From Oscillospiraceae bacterium (GTDB lineage: Bacteria; Bacillota; Clostridia; Oscillospirales; Ruminococcaceae), in the NCBI GenBank assembly GCA_017521825.1, contig JAFXBK010000083.1:1-64000 (forward strand): a stretch of 64,000 nt of DNA, given 5' to 3'. Positions 8,282 to 17,360 of this stretch are shown here, one piece after another. The translations under genes were made by a program, and so were the position numbers. The first letter of the stretch is position 1. Each line of letters begins with the position of its first letter. A model generated the notes under the pieces. That model saw only the letters and a list, made by a program, of their open reading frames with translations, was not told the DNA's origin and ran no database searches.

Positions 8282-9789
8282 ACATAAAAGAAGCAAAAGA
8301 ACAGATTCAGAACGCCATAAAAGCATATTTCACCAAGGATGAATTCGGCGGATATGTTATTCCAATCGAACGTCAGCGCCCGATTTTTATGATGGGTCCT
8401 CCAGGAATCGGAAAAACCGCCATAATGGAGCAGGTGGCTTCGGAACTTAACGTGGGCCTTGTTTCCTATTCCATGACCCACCACACCCGCCAGTCCGCTC
8501 TGGGCCTTCCGTTCATTGAAAAGAAAAACTACGGTGGAAAGGAATATTCCGTTTCGGAATACACAATGTCCGAAATCATCGCATCCGTTTACGATATGAT
8601 CGAAAAAACCGGCCATAAAGAAGGAATCCTCTTCCTCGACGAGATAAACTGCGTTTCCGAAACCCTTGCGCCGGCAATGCTCCAGTTTTTGCAGTACAAA
8701 ATTTTCGGACGCCACACCGTTCCGGAAGGCTGGATAGTCGTTACCGCAGGTAACCCGCCGGAATATAACAATTCCGTCCGTGAATTCGATATTGTAACCT
8801 GGGACAGGCTCAAGCGCGTTGATATCGAACCGGATTACAAGGTCTGGAAAGAATACGCATATAAAAAAGGCGTACACGCCGCCATCACCACATATCTCGA
8901 TATAAAAACCAACGATTTTTATAAAATCGAAACCACCGTTGACGGAAAAACCTTCGTAACCGCCCGCGGCTGGTGCGATCTTTCGGATATGATGAAGCTT
9001 TATGAACGCCACAATATCAAAATTGACGAAAAACTTATCGGCCAGTACCTCCAGAACAAAAAGGTCGCGAAGGATTTCGCCATATATTATGATTTATTCA
9101 ATAAATATAAATCCGATTATCAGGTGGACAAAATCCTTGACGGAAAAGCGGATGCGGAAATCAAAAACCGCGCGAAAGCAGCAAAATTTGATGAACGCCT
9201 TGCGCTGCTCGGGCTTCTCATCGATGGAATCACCGAAAAACTGAAGGCGTGCTCAAATTCCGAACAGGTGCTAAGCGGGCTTGTTGCGGTGCTCAAAAAT
9301 TACAGAATGGAAGTTGCAAAACCCGGTTCTGACCCCGTTGCGGCAATGGAAAAAGCGATCCGCGGAAAGGAAAAAGAACTTGAAAAAGGAAAACTTGCTT
9401 CTTCAATGTCCGTTGATGCTCAGTATGTTTGCAACGAAATAATTGCCGTGCTCGAAGAGCAGAAAGCAATGCTCAAGGCAGAAAACCCCGCAGACGGAAA
9501 TGCCGCTTTTGCGCTTGTTAAAGCGGATTTTGACAAACGCACCAAGGAATTCAAAAAGCAGACAGATACCGCCGGAGAACAGCTTTCCAACGTGTTCGTC
9601 TTCTGCGAAGAGGTGTTCCCGGACGGACAGGAAATGCTTATCCTTGTTACGGAACTGACCATCAGCTATTACGGTGCTCATTTCATCAGCCGCTACGGCT
9701 GCAAGGAATATTTCGCCCACAACAAGGAACTTCTTTTCTATGAAAGACAGAAAGAAATCATAACCGAACTCGAAAACTTTGAACTTTGA
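8278..9789 (+). CDS. MoxR-like AAA+ ATPase
   Basis: A 503-aa ATPase with Walker A GPPGIGKT (40-47), Walker B ILFLDEIN (D121/E122) and sensor-1 VVTAGNPPEYN near 155-165. A helical C-terminal half (330-500) is longer than in a plain MoxR (~330 aa) and may contact the partner proteins. MoxR proteins act with VWA proteins as chaperones that activate or remodel target complexes. The VWA partner is upstream at 4365, separated by an LRR gene and the membrane protein, an uncommon arrangement. Catalytic residues are intact, so it should hydrolyse ATP. Confidence 0.9.
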   Translation: MNIKEAKEQIQNAIKAYFTKDEFGGYVIPIERQRPIFMMGPPGIGKTAIMEQVASELNVGLVSYSMTHHTRQSALGLPFIEKKNYGGKEYSVSEYTMSEIIASVYDMIEKTGHKEGILFLDEINCVSETLAPAMLQFLQYKIFGRHTVPEGWIVVTAGNPPEYNNSVREFDIVTWDRLKRVDIEPDYKVWKEYAYKKGVHAAITTYLDIKTNDFYKIETTVDGKTFVTARGWCDLSDMMKLYERHNIKIDEKLIGQYLQNKKVAKDFAIYYDLFNKYKSDYQVDKILDGKADAEIKNRAKAAKFDERLALLGLLIDGITEKLKACSNSEQVLSGLVAVLKNYRMEVAKPGSDPVAAMEKAIRGKEKELEKGKLASSMSVDAQYVCNEIIAVLEEQKAMLKAENPADGNAAFALVKADFDKRTKEFKKQTDTAGEQLSNVFVFCEEVFPDGQEMLILVTELTISYYGAHFISRYGCKEYFAHNKELLFYERQKEIITELENFEL

Positions 9790-9808
9790 TACATAAGGAG
9801 GAAAAAAC

Positions 9809-10957
9809 ATGAGCGATTTTGTAATTGAAAACGGAGTTCTGACCAAATATACCGGAATTGGTGGAGATGTTGTTATCCCGGAAGATGTTAAGGAAATTGG
9901 TGCGCATGTTTTTGAAGGGAACAAAAAAGTTAAAAGTGTTATTCTTTCGGATAGTGTTGGACTTATTGGCTATTGTGCATTCAAAGGCTGTTCCGCTTTG
10001 GAATCGATTCATATTCCGGAAAGTATTCTCAGGTTTGAAAATATGTCTTTTTCCGGATGTACAAAGCTCAAAAAAGTTATCATCCCAAATCCTCGTGCTT
10101 TTGCTTATGGAGCTTTTGAAAACTGCCGTGCTCTTGAATACATAAAAGCTTCTGAAGAAACGCTTGAAGGAATTTTGCGTGGTGCCGGCGACAAACTTAA
10201 AATAAACATATCTTATGGATATCTTTGCAGTGATGATAAAAGTGAAAAATACGAAGAAACCTGCAAATGGTTCAAGAAAAAGCTCCTTCCCATAATTTTT
10301 GAAAACGATAATCCGAAGGCTCTTTCCAAGCTTTTCGGAATGTATAAGAAACCAATAAAAATCAATGACATCGACGAATATCTTTCCTTCGTTACCGAAA
10401 AACCGGAATTGACCTCTTTTTTGCTTGAATATAAAAACAAGTATTATTCTTCCGAACAGGTCAATAAAAATGCAGAAACCAATTCTGAAAAGGAACTTGG
10501 AATCAAGCCTAAAACCCTTGCAGAATGGAGAAAAGTGTTTGCAATTTCTGATATAGGTGGAAAATGGGTGCTTGAAAAATATAAAATTAAAGAAGCCTTT
10601 GTAGAAATCCCCGAAAAAATCGGAACAAAACCTGTTATAGAACTTCAGAATACTTTTGAAAACCACGAAGAAATAACTTCTGTTTTGATTCCAAACAGTA
10701 TTGAAATAATCGGATGGAACGTTTTTGACGGAACTTCCATTGAAGAAATATCCATCCCGAAAAATGTTATGGGATTAGGAATGTTTTCATTTGCCAATTG
10801 CAAAAAACTTAAAAAAGTAACATTCTGCGGTAATAATTGTACTGAAATTGATGAAACCGTTTTCAAGAACAGCACTAACGTTGTAATCCACGCTCCCGCA
10901 GGCAGCTACGCCGAAACCTATGCAAAAGAAAACAACATTCCGTTTGTTGCGGGATAA
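9809..10957 (+). CDS. Two-block LRR protein (382 aa)
   Basis: It opens with the common cap MSDFVIENGVLTKYTG and VVIPEDV. About four LRR units precede the helical module (~130-220, ending LTSFLLEYKNKYYSSE) and the linker ELGIKPKTLAEWRKVF. A short second LRR block follows, and the closing cap AETYAKENNIPFVAG is shared with the proteins at 15023 and 17361. No export signal. The last ~80 bases are nearly identical to those of the gene at 15023, which suggests recent duplication or gene conversion. AAGGAGG lies before the ATG, 20 bases after the MoxR stop. Confidence 0.8.
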   Translation: MSDFVIENGVLTKYTGIGGDVVIPEDVKEIGAHVFEGNKKVKSVILSDSVGLIGYCAFKGCSALESIHIPESILRFENMSFSGCTKLKKVIIPNPRAFAYGAFENCRALEYIKASEETLEGILRGAGDKLKINISYGYLCSDDKSEKYEETCKWFKKKLLPIIFENDNPKALSKLFGMYKKPIKINDIDEYLSFVTEKPELTSFLLEYKNKYYSSEQVNKNAETNSEKELGIKPKTLAEWRKVFAISDIGGKWVLEKYKIKEAFVEIPEKIGTKPVIELQNTFENHEEITSVLIPNSIEIIGWNVFDGTSIEEISIPKNVMGLGMFSFANCKKLKKVTFCGNNCTEIDETVFKNSTNVVIHAPAGSYAETYAKENNIPFVAG

Positions 10958-10969
10958 GGAGGAAGAAAA

Positions 10970-11902
10970 ATGAGCGATTTTGTAATTAAAAACGGAGTTC
11001 TGACCAAATATACCGGAAGTGGCGGAGATGTTGTTATACCTGATGAGGTAATAAAAATCGGAAACAAAGCTTTCGAATGGTGCAAAAATCTTCAGAATGT
11101 TACTATCCCAAAAAACATCGCAAAAATTGGAAATAATGCTTTCCACGGATGTGAAAACTTACAGAATGTTATTATCCCCGAAGGAGTTAAAAAAATCGAA
11201 GACAGGACTTTTTGTGGCTGCAAAAAACTTCAAAACATTGTAATCCCAAAAAGCGTTATCGAAATTGGAAAGGATGCATTTTGTGGTTGTGAAAGTCTTC
11301 AAAATATCGCAATTCCAGAAAACGTTACAGTAATTGAAGGTGCATTTTCTTATTGCAAAAATCTTCAAAGCATTGTTGTTCCTAAAAGTGTTGTCAAAAT
11401 CAGTGATGGAACATTTTTTGGATGTACAAAAATCAAATTAATCGTATTGGATGAAAAATTGCTCTTCTGTACTGAAAGTATGGTGGATTCTTCTTACGGA
11501 TTGGTCGTAAAATCCGAAAATGGAATTTCTTTGTTTGCTCGTTCTTCAAAAACACTTTCTAATAACAAAATTGATTTTATTGATAAAGGTGATTGGAACG
11601 CATACGATGTAGACATCATCAACAACGGTCCTTGCTACAAATATAGAGCTGAAGCTCGTTTCCTCGGCGCTCTCGGCAGGCTCAACGACCCCGTTGACCT
11701 GACCGATGAATGCAGGGAACTTTACGTTGAACTTCTCGTCAAAAACGCTAAGAAGCTTATTCCCATTGCGGAAGAAATCGACTGCCCGGAAATCATTGAG
11801 ATGATGATAAAACACGAAATTATCAACGACGGAAACAGAAAAGCCATCAACAAACTGCTGAAAGCTTCGGCAAACGAAAAAATTGCCGCTTTTGCGGAAT
11901 AA
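10970..11902 (+). CDS. Single-block LRR protein with helical tail (310 aa)
   Basis: Cap MSDFVIKNGVLTKYTG is followed by ~7 LRR units (NLQNVTIPKNIAKIGNNAF and similar). The C-terminal ~100 residues (FLGALGRLNDPVDLTDE, KNAKKLIPIAEEIDCPE, ending NEKIAAFAE) form the helical module without the following ALLL.YKN motif. This tail is almost identical in protein and DNA to that of the next gene, while the repeat blocks differ, so the paralogues share a constant tail and a variable repeat region. The role is inferred to be recognition within the MoxR/VWA system. Confidence 0.8.
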   Translation: MSDFVIKNGVLTKYTGSGGDVVIPDEVIKIGNKAFEWCKNLQNVTIPKNIAKIGNNAFHGCENLQNVIIPEGVKKIEDRTFCGCKKLQNIVIPKSVIEIGKDAFCGCESLQNIAIPENVTVIEGAFSYCKNLQSIVVPKSVVKISDGTFFGCTKIKLIVLDEKLLFCTESMVDSSYGLVVKSENGISLFARSSKTLSNNKIDFIDKGDWNAYDVDIINNGPCYKYRAEARFLGALGRLNDPVDLTDECRELYVELLVKNAKKLIPIAEEIDCPEIIEMMIKHEIINDGNRKAINKLLKASANEKIAAFAE

Positions 11903-11914
11903 GGAGGAACAAAA

Positions 11915-13465
11915 ATGAGCGATTTTGTAATCAAAAACGGAGTTTTAAAAAGATATGTCGGAGATGGTAAAGATGTCGTGATCCCGGAATGTATTACCGA
12001 AATCGGAGAAAAAGCATTTTATGAATGCCACAATCTCAAAAGTGTTGCAATTCCGGAAAGTGTAACAAAAATCGGGAACGAAGCATTCCGCTGGTGCTTT
12101 AATCTCCAAAGCGTTGTAATTCCGGAAAGTGTTACTGAAATTGGAGAACAAGCATTTAATACATGTGAAAAACTTGAAAAGGTTGTTATTTCAAAAAACG
12201 TAAACGAAATTGGAAGCGGGGCATTTTCCGATTGCAAAAATCTCCGAAGCGTTGTAATTTCGGAAGGTGTCACTGAAATTGGGAGATGTGCATTTATCGG
12301 TTGCAAAGATCTCCAAAGTATTGTAATTCCGAAGAGCATCACTAAAATTGGAGAATGGGCATTTGATGCATGTGAAAATCTCGAAAGTGTTGTTATTCCG
12401 GAAAATGTTAACGAAATTGGAAGTGGAGCATTCAAAGGATGCAAAAAACTTGCTGATAAAAACGGATTTGTGATTTTTAAGGATATCTTTTTCGGCTATT
12501 TCGGGGAAGAAGAAAACATCGTTATTCCGGAAGGCGTCACTGAAATTGGGGAAATGGCATTTTTCGGTTGCAGAAATCTTCAAAGCATTGTCATTCCGGA
12601 AGGTGTCACAGTAATTGGAGATTCGGCTTTTTTCCGTTGTAAAAATCTCCAAAGCGTTGTTATTCCAAAAAGCGTCACTAAGATTGGAAGTTCGGCATTT
12701 AGCTGTTGCGAAAATCTCCAAAGCGTCGCAATTCCGGAAGGCGTTACTGAAATCAGAATTGCAGCGTTTAGCAGTTGTAAAAATCTCCGAAGCGTTGTTA
12801 TTCCGGAAAGTGTTACTGAAATCGGAGAACGGGCATTTAATACATGTGAAAAGCTCGAAAGTGTTGTCATTCCGGAAGGCGTTACTAAAATTGAAGAAGA
12901 GGCATTTTTCGGTTGCAAAAATCTTCAAAGCGCCGTTATTATAGAAAACATTAATAAATTTGGTAAACGTGCATTTAGTGAATGTTCTGGACTATATATT
13001 ATTTCTTCAAAAAAAACAAAAAGATTTTTGAATTGCAATACGTTTTTTAATTGCTCTTCAGCGGTGATTATTAAATCTAAAAAATCCATTGAATTGTTCG
13101 TATATTCATCAAACAAATTGTCAGATAACTTTACCGATTTTGTTAAACCAGGAAAATGGAATTCCTACGATATAGACCTCATTAATAATGGGCCGTGTTA
13201 TAAATATAAACTTCCTGCAAGGCTTCTCGGCGCTCTCGGAAGACTCAACGACCCCGTTGATCTGACTGATGAATGCAAGGAACTTTACGTTGAGCTTCTC
13301 GTCAAGAACGCGAAGAAACTCATCCCCATTGCGGAAGAAATCGACTGTCCCGAAATCGTCGAAATGATGATAAAACACGGAATAATCAACGACGGAAACA
13401 GAAAAGCCATCAACAAGTTGCTGAAAGCTTCCGCAAACGAAAAAATTGCCGCCTTTGCGGAATAA
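11915..13465 (+). CDS. Single-block LRR protein with 14 repeats (516 aa)
   Basis: Cap MSDFVIKNGVLKRYVG precedes about 14 tandem 23-aa LRR units with consensus NLQSVVIPEGVTEIG..AF..C, one of which holds the LADKNGFVIFKDIF insertion. The tail (LGALGRLNDPVDLTDE to NEKIAAFAE) is the same as in the preceding protein. Many repeats are near-identical at DNA level, so unit number can change by slippage or recombination. No signal peptide or anchor is present, unlike surface BspA proteins. It is the longest uninterrupted repeat block of the operon. Confidence 0.85.
   Translation: MSDFVIKNGVLKRYVGDGKDVVIPECITEIGEKAFYECHNLKSVAIPESVTKIGNEAFRWCFNLQSVVIPESVTEIGEQAFNTCEKLEKVVISKNVNEIGSGAFSDCKNLRSVVISEGVTEIGRCAFIGCKDLQSIVIPKSITKIGEWAFDACENLESVVIPENVNEIGSGAFKGCKKLADKNGFVIFKDIFFGYFGEEENIVIPEGVTEIGEMAFFGCRNLQSIVIPEGVTVIGDSAFFRCKNLQSVVIPKSVTKIGSSAFSCCENLQSVAIPEGVTEIRIAAFSSCKNLRSVVIPESVTEIGERAFNTCEKLESVVIPEGVTKIEEEAFFGCKNLQSAVIIENINKFGKRAFSECSGLYIISSKKTKRFLNCNTFFNCSSAVIIKSKKSIELFVYSSNKLSDNFTDFVKPGKWNSYDIDLINNGPCYKYKLPARLLGALGRLNDPVDLTDECKELYVELLVKNAKKLIPIAEEIDCPEIVEMMIKHGIINDGNRKAINKLLKASANEKIAAFAE
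11985..12985 (+). repeat. 69-bp tandem repeats encoding LRR units
   Basis: About 14 copies of a 69-bp unit (23 codons) lie head to tail. The core ATTCCGGAAGGTGTCACT varies only slightly between copies. Similarity is highest in 12520-12900. Such arrays favour copy-number change. Confidence 0.8.
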
Positions 13466-13489
13466 ATTTTCATCCGAAAGGAGAAAAAC

Positions 13490-15010
13490 ATGGAAACGGA
13501 TTATGCGGAAAAATATAAAGCCATAAGCGGAAACAAAATTCTTGCTTCGATGAAGCTTCTCGGCGTTGCTCTGCCCAAAGTGAAACTTAAAGACGGAACC
13601 GAAGCACCTGCGGAACTTTTTAAGTTCATTCTTGTTTCCTATGGCCAGATATTCAAAAAATTAAAACCGGAAATTGTTCCGGAAGCGGACGAAGCCGCCA
13701 CTTTGCTTTCTTACGATTCTCTTTGCGAAGCAATGGAACAGGTGAGCGGGAATATGAACTGCGCCGCATACCCTTGCTTTATTCCGCTTCTTTGCCGCTT
13801 CGGAAGCGCAAAACAGATAAAATATATGATTTCCGAGTTCAAAAGATGGGGAGAATGGTCGCAATTTGGTGCAAAAGGAAGAAAAGCGCAGGATATTTTC
13901 AAAATATGCGTTGTTTTAAGCGATACCCACGAAGCGGTTGTTTTCTGCGAAAAGCAGGGTATGCTCCCTGCATATGCGAACCTTCGGGGTGTTTCCGTTG
14001 ATGATATTTATGAAAACAATCTTTTTGATTTCGGTTTTGACGAAAACGGAATCCGGGTTTTTGATCTCGGCATCGCCAAAATCGAAGTCAGCCTTACGGA
14101 TGAGCTGACCCTTTTCCTTTTCAACACCGCCACCGGAAAAGAAGTAAAATCCATCCCGAAAAAGAACGTTGATCCGGAAGTTTACGCGAAAGCATCTGAC
14201 GATTTTGCGGATATGCGCCAGAATCTTAAAAAGGCTGTTAAAATCAAAAACGACAAACTTTTCTGCGACTTCATCGAAGGAACGGAATTTGAAGCAAAAA
14301 AATGGAAAAACAGCTATTTCAAAAATCCGCTTCTTAACAAGATCGCAAGCATTCTTGTCTGGTCACAAGGGAAAAATACTTTTATTCTTAACGGAAAAAG
14401 CGTTTTCTGCGCCGACAGGACGGAATATTCCCTCACCGATGAAAAAATAAAACTTGCGCACCCCATGGAGATGAGTTATGAAGACGTCAGTGCATGGCAG
14501 AAGTATTTTACTTCCCATAATCTGAAACAGCCTTTCTCCCAGGTCTGGGAACCTGTTTACATAGAAAAGGATTTCAAGCCGGACAGATATAGAGACTGTA
14601 AGATCAACGCGTATTATCTCAAAAATCAAAAGAAGCGCGGCATATATTGCGAATGGTATGAAGGCGAATGGTACGAATCCCATGAGTTTTATATAAACGG
14701 TTTTTCTGCTGATGCAAGAGGAACCGACGAACCGGACAGGCTCGAAATTGCTGAACTTGTTCCGGAAAAGTGGAACAGAAGAGCTAATATGATTATCGCC
14801 TATCTTGACCGCATTACGGTTTATGACAGGATAAAAAAAGACGACGCAAGCGTTATGAACCAGATGGAGCGTTTCACCCTTGCCCAGACCACTGAATTTA
14901 TCAGAATTGCACAGGAAAACAACGCCACAAACGTAACGGCACTTTTGCTCAACTATAAAAACGAAAACTTCGGCGATTTTGATCCCATGGCGGAGTTTAC
15001 TCTTGATTAA
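13490..15010 (+). CDS. DUF4132-domain protein
   Basis: A 506-aa soluble protein. The region ~190-400 matches the DUF4132 pattern, with IRVFDLGIAKIEVSL, KLAHPMEMSYEDVSAWQKYF and LKQPFSQVWEPVYI in order. DUF4132 proteins are often found with MoxR and VWA genes and with WGR domains; no WGR domain is visible and the N-terminal part is short. The last ~45 residues (AQTTEFIRIAQENN, then VTALLLNYKNENFG) match the helical module of the operon's LRR proteins, which ties the two protein types together. The biochemical function of DUF4132 is not known. AAAGGAG precedes the ATG. Confidence 0.8.
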   Translation: METDYAEKYKAISGNKILASMKLLGVALPKVKLKDGTEAPAELFKFILVSYGQIFKKLKPEIVPEADEAATLLSYDSLCEAMEQVSGNMNCAAYPCFIPLLCRFGSAKQIKYMISEFKRWGEWSQFGAKGRKAQDIFKICVVLSDTHEAVVFCEKQGMLPAYANLRGVSVDDIYENNLFDFGFDENGIRVFDLGIAKIEVSLTDELTLFLFNTATGKEVKSIPKKNVDPEVYAKASDDFADMRQNLKKAVKIKNDKLFCDFIEGTEFEAKKWKNSYFKNPLLNKIASILVWSQGKNTFILNGKSVFCADRTEYSLTDEKIKLAHPMEMSYEDVSAWQKYFTSHNLKQPFSQVWEPVYIEKDFKPDRYRDCKINAYYLKNQKKRGIYCEWYEGEWYESHEFYINGFSADARGTDEPDRLEIAELVPEKWNRRANMIIAYLDRITVYDRIKKDDASVMNQMERFTLAQTTEFIRIAQENNATNVTALLLNYKNENFGDFDPMAEFTLD

Positions 15011-15022
15011 AGGAGGAAGAAA

Positions 15023-16510
15023 ATGAGCGATTTTGTAATTGAAAACGGAGTTTTAATTAAATACACCGGTAAAGACGAAAATGTTGTTATTCCGGAAGGA
15101 GTAACAACAATCGGCTTTACTGCTTTTATCGATAGTAATCTTATAACGGTTTCTATTCCACAAAGTGTTTCTAAGATTGAAGCCTGTGCTTTTTCCTGCA
15201 GTAATCTTGAAGAAATAAAAATACCCGAAAGCGTTACTGAAATTGGGGAAAGAGCCTTTATAAATTGTAAAAACTTAAAAAGAGTGTTCCTTCCTTCGCA
15301 TTTGGAAGCTTTTGGTAAAGAAGTATTTGAAAATTGCAGCAAAATGCTTGAAATTCATTGCAACGGAAAAACTTTTGGTATTCTTGACGGAGAAACCAAA
15401 GATAATCTGGCAATTCTTTGGCTGACCGACCGTGCAACTTTTGATAAAGATCAGGTTGCAGCAATTGAAAAGTATATCGGCCGAACAGGAAAAAGGCTTA
15501 TTTTGCTGATTTCAGGTGACAACGGTGAAGCCGCTTCAAAACTTTTAAGCTGTTGCAAAATAAAACTTGAGGATCTGGATATTTTAATTTCCAAATACAA
15601 TGACGGTAAATATAGTGGAATCCTGGCAGCTCTTCTGGATTATAAAAACAGATGTTATTCCGTACAGGAAGAAGAAGCTTTGGCAAAAGAAAAACTTGAA
15701 AAAGATTTGGGAATCAAAGAGCTCACTTTATCTGATTTTAAAAAAATTTTTAAGTTCAAAGAAGCTGACGGCGCTATTTGCATCAACGGTTATAAAGGAA
15801 ACGATTCTTTCGTTGAAATCCCTGCTTTTATCGACGGAAAACCGGTAAAATCCATCCACGACAAAGCATTACAGGGATTAAAAGAAGTTACAACCATTAT
15901 TCTTCCCGAAGGCATAACTGATATTGGAAAAAACGCTTTTTCAGGTTGTGGAATTACCGATATCACACTTCCGGGAAGCATTGAAACTATTGGAAACGGT
16001 GCTTTTTCCGGTTGCGCGTTGGAGCGGATAGAAATCCCGAACAATACTATAAGTCTGGGATGGTATGTTTTTAACGGTTGCGATTTGCTTAAAGAAGTTA
16101 TTCTTCCGGAAAGCCTTCAGGAAATAGGATGTTATGCGTTCCTTTTCTGCGAAGCTTTGGAAAACATAGTTTTGCCCAATGGAATTAAAAAAATCGGAAC
16201 TGAAGCTTTTGCAAACTGCTGCAATTTAGCAAATGTTATACTGCCTGATTCCCCTGCAAAAATTGGAAACGGTATTTTTACAAACTGTGAAAAGCTTGAA
16301 GAAATTGTAATTCCTAAAAACATAAAATTACTTGATAGTTACGCTTTTTCTGGCTGCAACAAACTCAAAAAAGTTACTTTTAAAGGCACAAAAACAAAAA
16401 TCGGAACAAATATTTTTTCCAGTTGTTCGGATGTTGAAATCCACGCTCCCGCCGGCAGCTATGCCGAAACATATGCAAAAGAAAACAACATTCCCTTCGT
16501 TGCGGAATAA
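15023..16510 (+). CDS. Two-block LRR protein (495 aa)
   Basis: Cap MSDFVIENGVLIKYTG is followed by four LRR units, a helical module (LAILWLTDRATFDKDQ to LAALLDYKNRCYS, ~115-215), linker DLGIKELTLSDFKKIF and a second block of about eight LRR units (~260-470). The C-terminal cap AETYAKENNIPFVAE is shared with two paralogues. It has the same layout as the proteins at 5760 and 9809. No export signal. It starts 12 bases after the DUF4132 stop, with AAAGGAGG between. Confidence 0.8.
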   Translation: MSDFVIENGVLIKYTGKDENVVIPEGVTTIGFTAFIDSNLITVSIPQSVSKIEACAFSCSNLEEIKIPESVTEIGERAFINCKNLKRVFLPSHLEAFGKEVFENCSKMLEIHCNGKTFGILDGETKDNLAILWLTDRATFDKDQVAAIEKYIGRTGKRLILLISGDNGEAASKLLSCCKIKLEDLDILISKYNDGKYSGILAALLDYKNRCYSVQEEEALAKEKLEKDLGIKELTLSDFKKIFKFKEADGAICINGYKGNDSFVEIPAFIDGKPVKSIHDKALQGLKEVTTIILPEGITDIGKNAFSGCGITDITLPGSIETIGNGAFSGCALERIEIPNNTISLGWYVFNGCDLLKEVILPESLQEIGCYAFLFCEALENIVLPNGIKKIGTEAFANCCNLANVILPDSPAKIGNGIFTNCEKLEEIVIPKNIKLLDSYAFSGCNKLKKVTFKGTKTKIGTNIFSSCSDVEIHAPAGSYAETYAKENNIPFVAE

Positions 16511-16522
16511 GGAGGAACGAAA

Positions 16523-17347
16523 ATGAACAAAATTATCGTCAAAGACGGAACTGTCACAAAATATATTGGAGAATCCGGAGAAATTGAATATCAGGAAAAA
16601 CTCAGCAGCTATAAATGCCCGCCTTTTCTTGGCGAATATGATCCTTTTGAGCTGACCATATCCGGAAGAAAGGATTGGCGTTACGGCGAGCTTCTTTCCG
16701 AAGGTGTTTGCGTTCTTAATGTCGAAGCAAAAACCAAATTCACCTGTTCGGATTTTTCTCCCAACGGAAGCTCTTTTTTTAAACTGCTTGAAGAAATCAA
16801 CGTTGATCCGGAAAACACATACTGCGCTTCCGAAGACGGAATTTTATACAGCAAAGACAAAACAATTCTTTATGCCTGCCCGGCTTCATATAAAAAAGCG
16901 GTTGTTATTCCCGATACAGTTAAAACAATTGCAACAAAGGCTTTTAAAGGATGTAAGCTTATAAAAGAAGTAATTATTCCGGATTCCGTCACCGTTATTG
17001 AAGAACAGGCTTTCGCCGATTGCAAGGCACTTAAAAAAGTTGTTTTGCCGAAAAATCTCGAAACTTTCGGCAAAGAGGCTTTTCTTCGTTCCTCAAAACT
17101 TCTTGTTGCCGGTCCTAAAGGAGAAAAAAGCCTTAAAGCCAATTTTGAGTTCCAATGGGAAACCGATATTCCGGAAAATGCTTTTTACGGAATGCGCAAT
17201 CTTAAAAAAGTCGTTCTTCCCGGAACCATAAAATCAATCGGCAAAAACGCATTCAAAGGCTGCAAGAGCCTTGAGGAAATCAACCTTCCGGAAGGAGTTA
17301 AATGTGACGCCAAAACTTTTAAGGACTGTGTAAATCTTTCTGTTTGA
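16523..17347 (+). CDS. LRR protein without the helical module (274 aa)
   Basis: The N-terminus is a divergent cap (MNKIIVKDGTVTKYIGESG) followed by ~80 residues unlike the paralogues. Repeats then run from the DGILYSKDKTILYACPASYK segment, which is typical of BspA proteins before a repeat block, through about five LRR units to the end. It lacks both the YKN helical module and the closing cap. It may be a shorter family member with a different partner, or a truncated copy. TAAGGAGG precedes the ATG. Confidence 0.75.
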   Translation: MNKIIVKDGTVTKYIGESGEIEYQEKLSSYKCPPFLGEYDPFELTISGRKDWRYGELLSEGVCVLNVEAKTKFTCSDFSPNGSSFFKLLEEINVDPENTYCASEDGILYSKDKTILYACPASYKKAVVIPDTVKTIATKAFKGCKLIKEVIIPDSVTVIEEQAFADCKALKKVVLPKNLETFGKEAFLRSSKLLVAGPKGEKSLKANFEFQWETDIPENAFYGMRNLKKVVLPGTIKSIGKNAFKGCKSLEEINLPEGVKCDAKTFKDCVNLSV

Positions 17348-17360
17348 GCGGGGTGTTTTT

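Noticed and set aside
12615..12944. A 109-codon frame inside the 14-repeat LRR gene.
   Set aside because: It is an out-of-frame reading of the tandem repeats and shows no independent start signal.
11985..12985. Regular repeats that could suggest a CRISPR array.
   Set aside because: The 69-bp units have no spacers and translate as 23-aa LRR repeats within an open gene.
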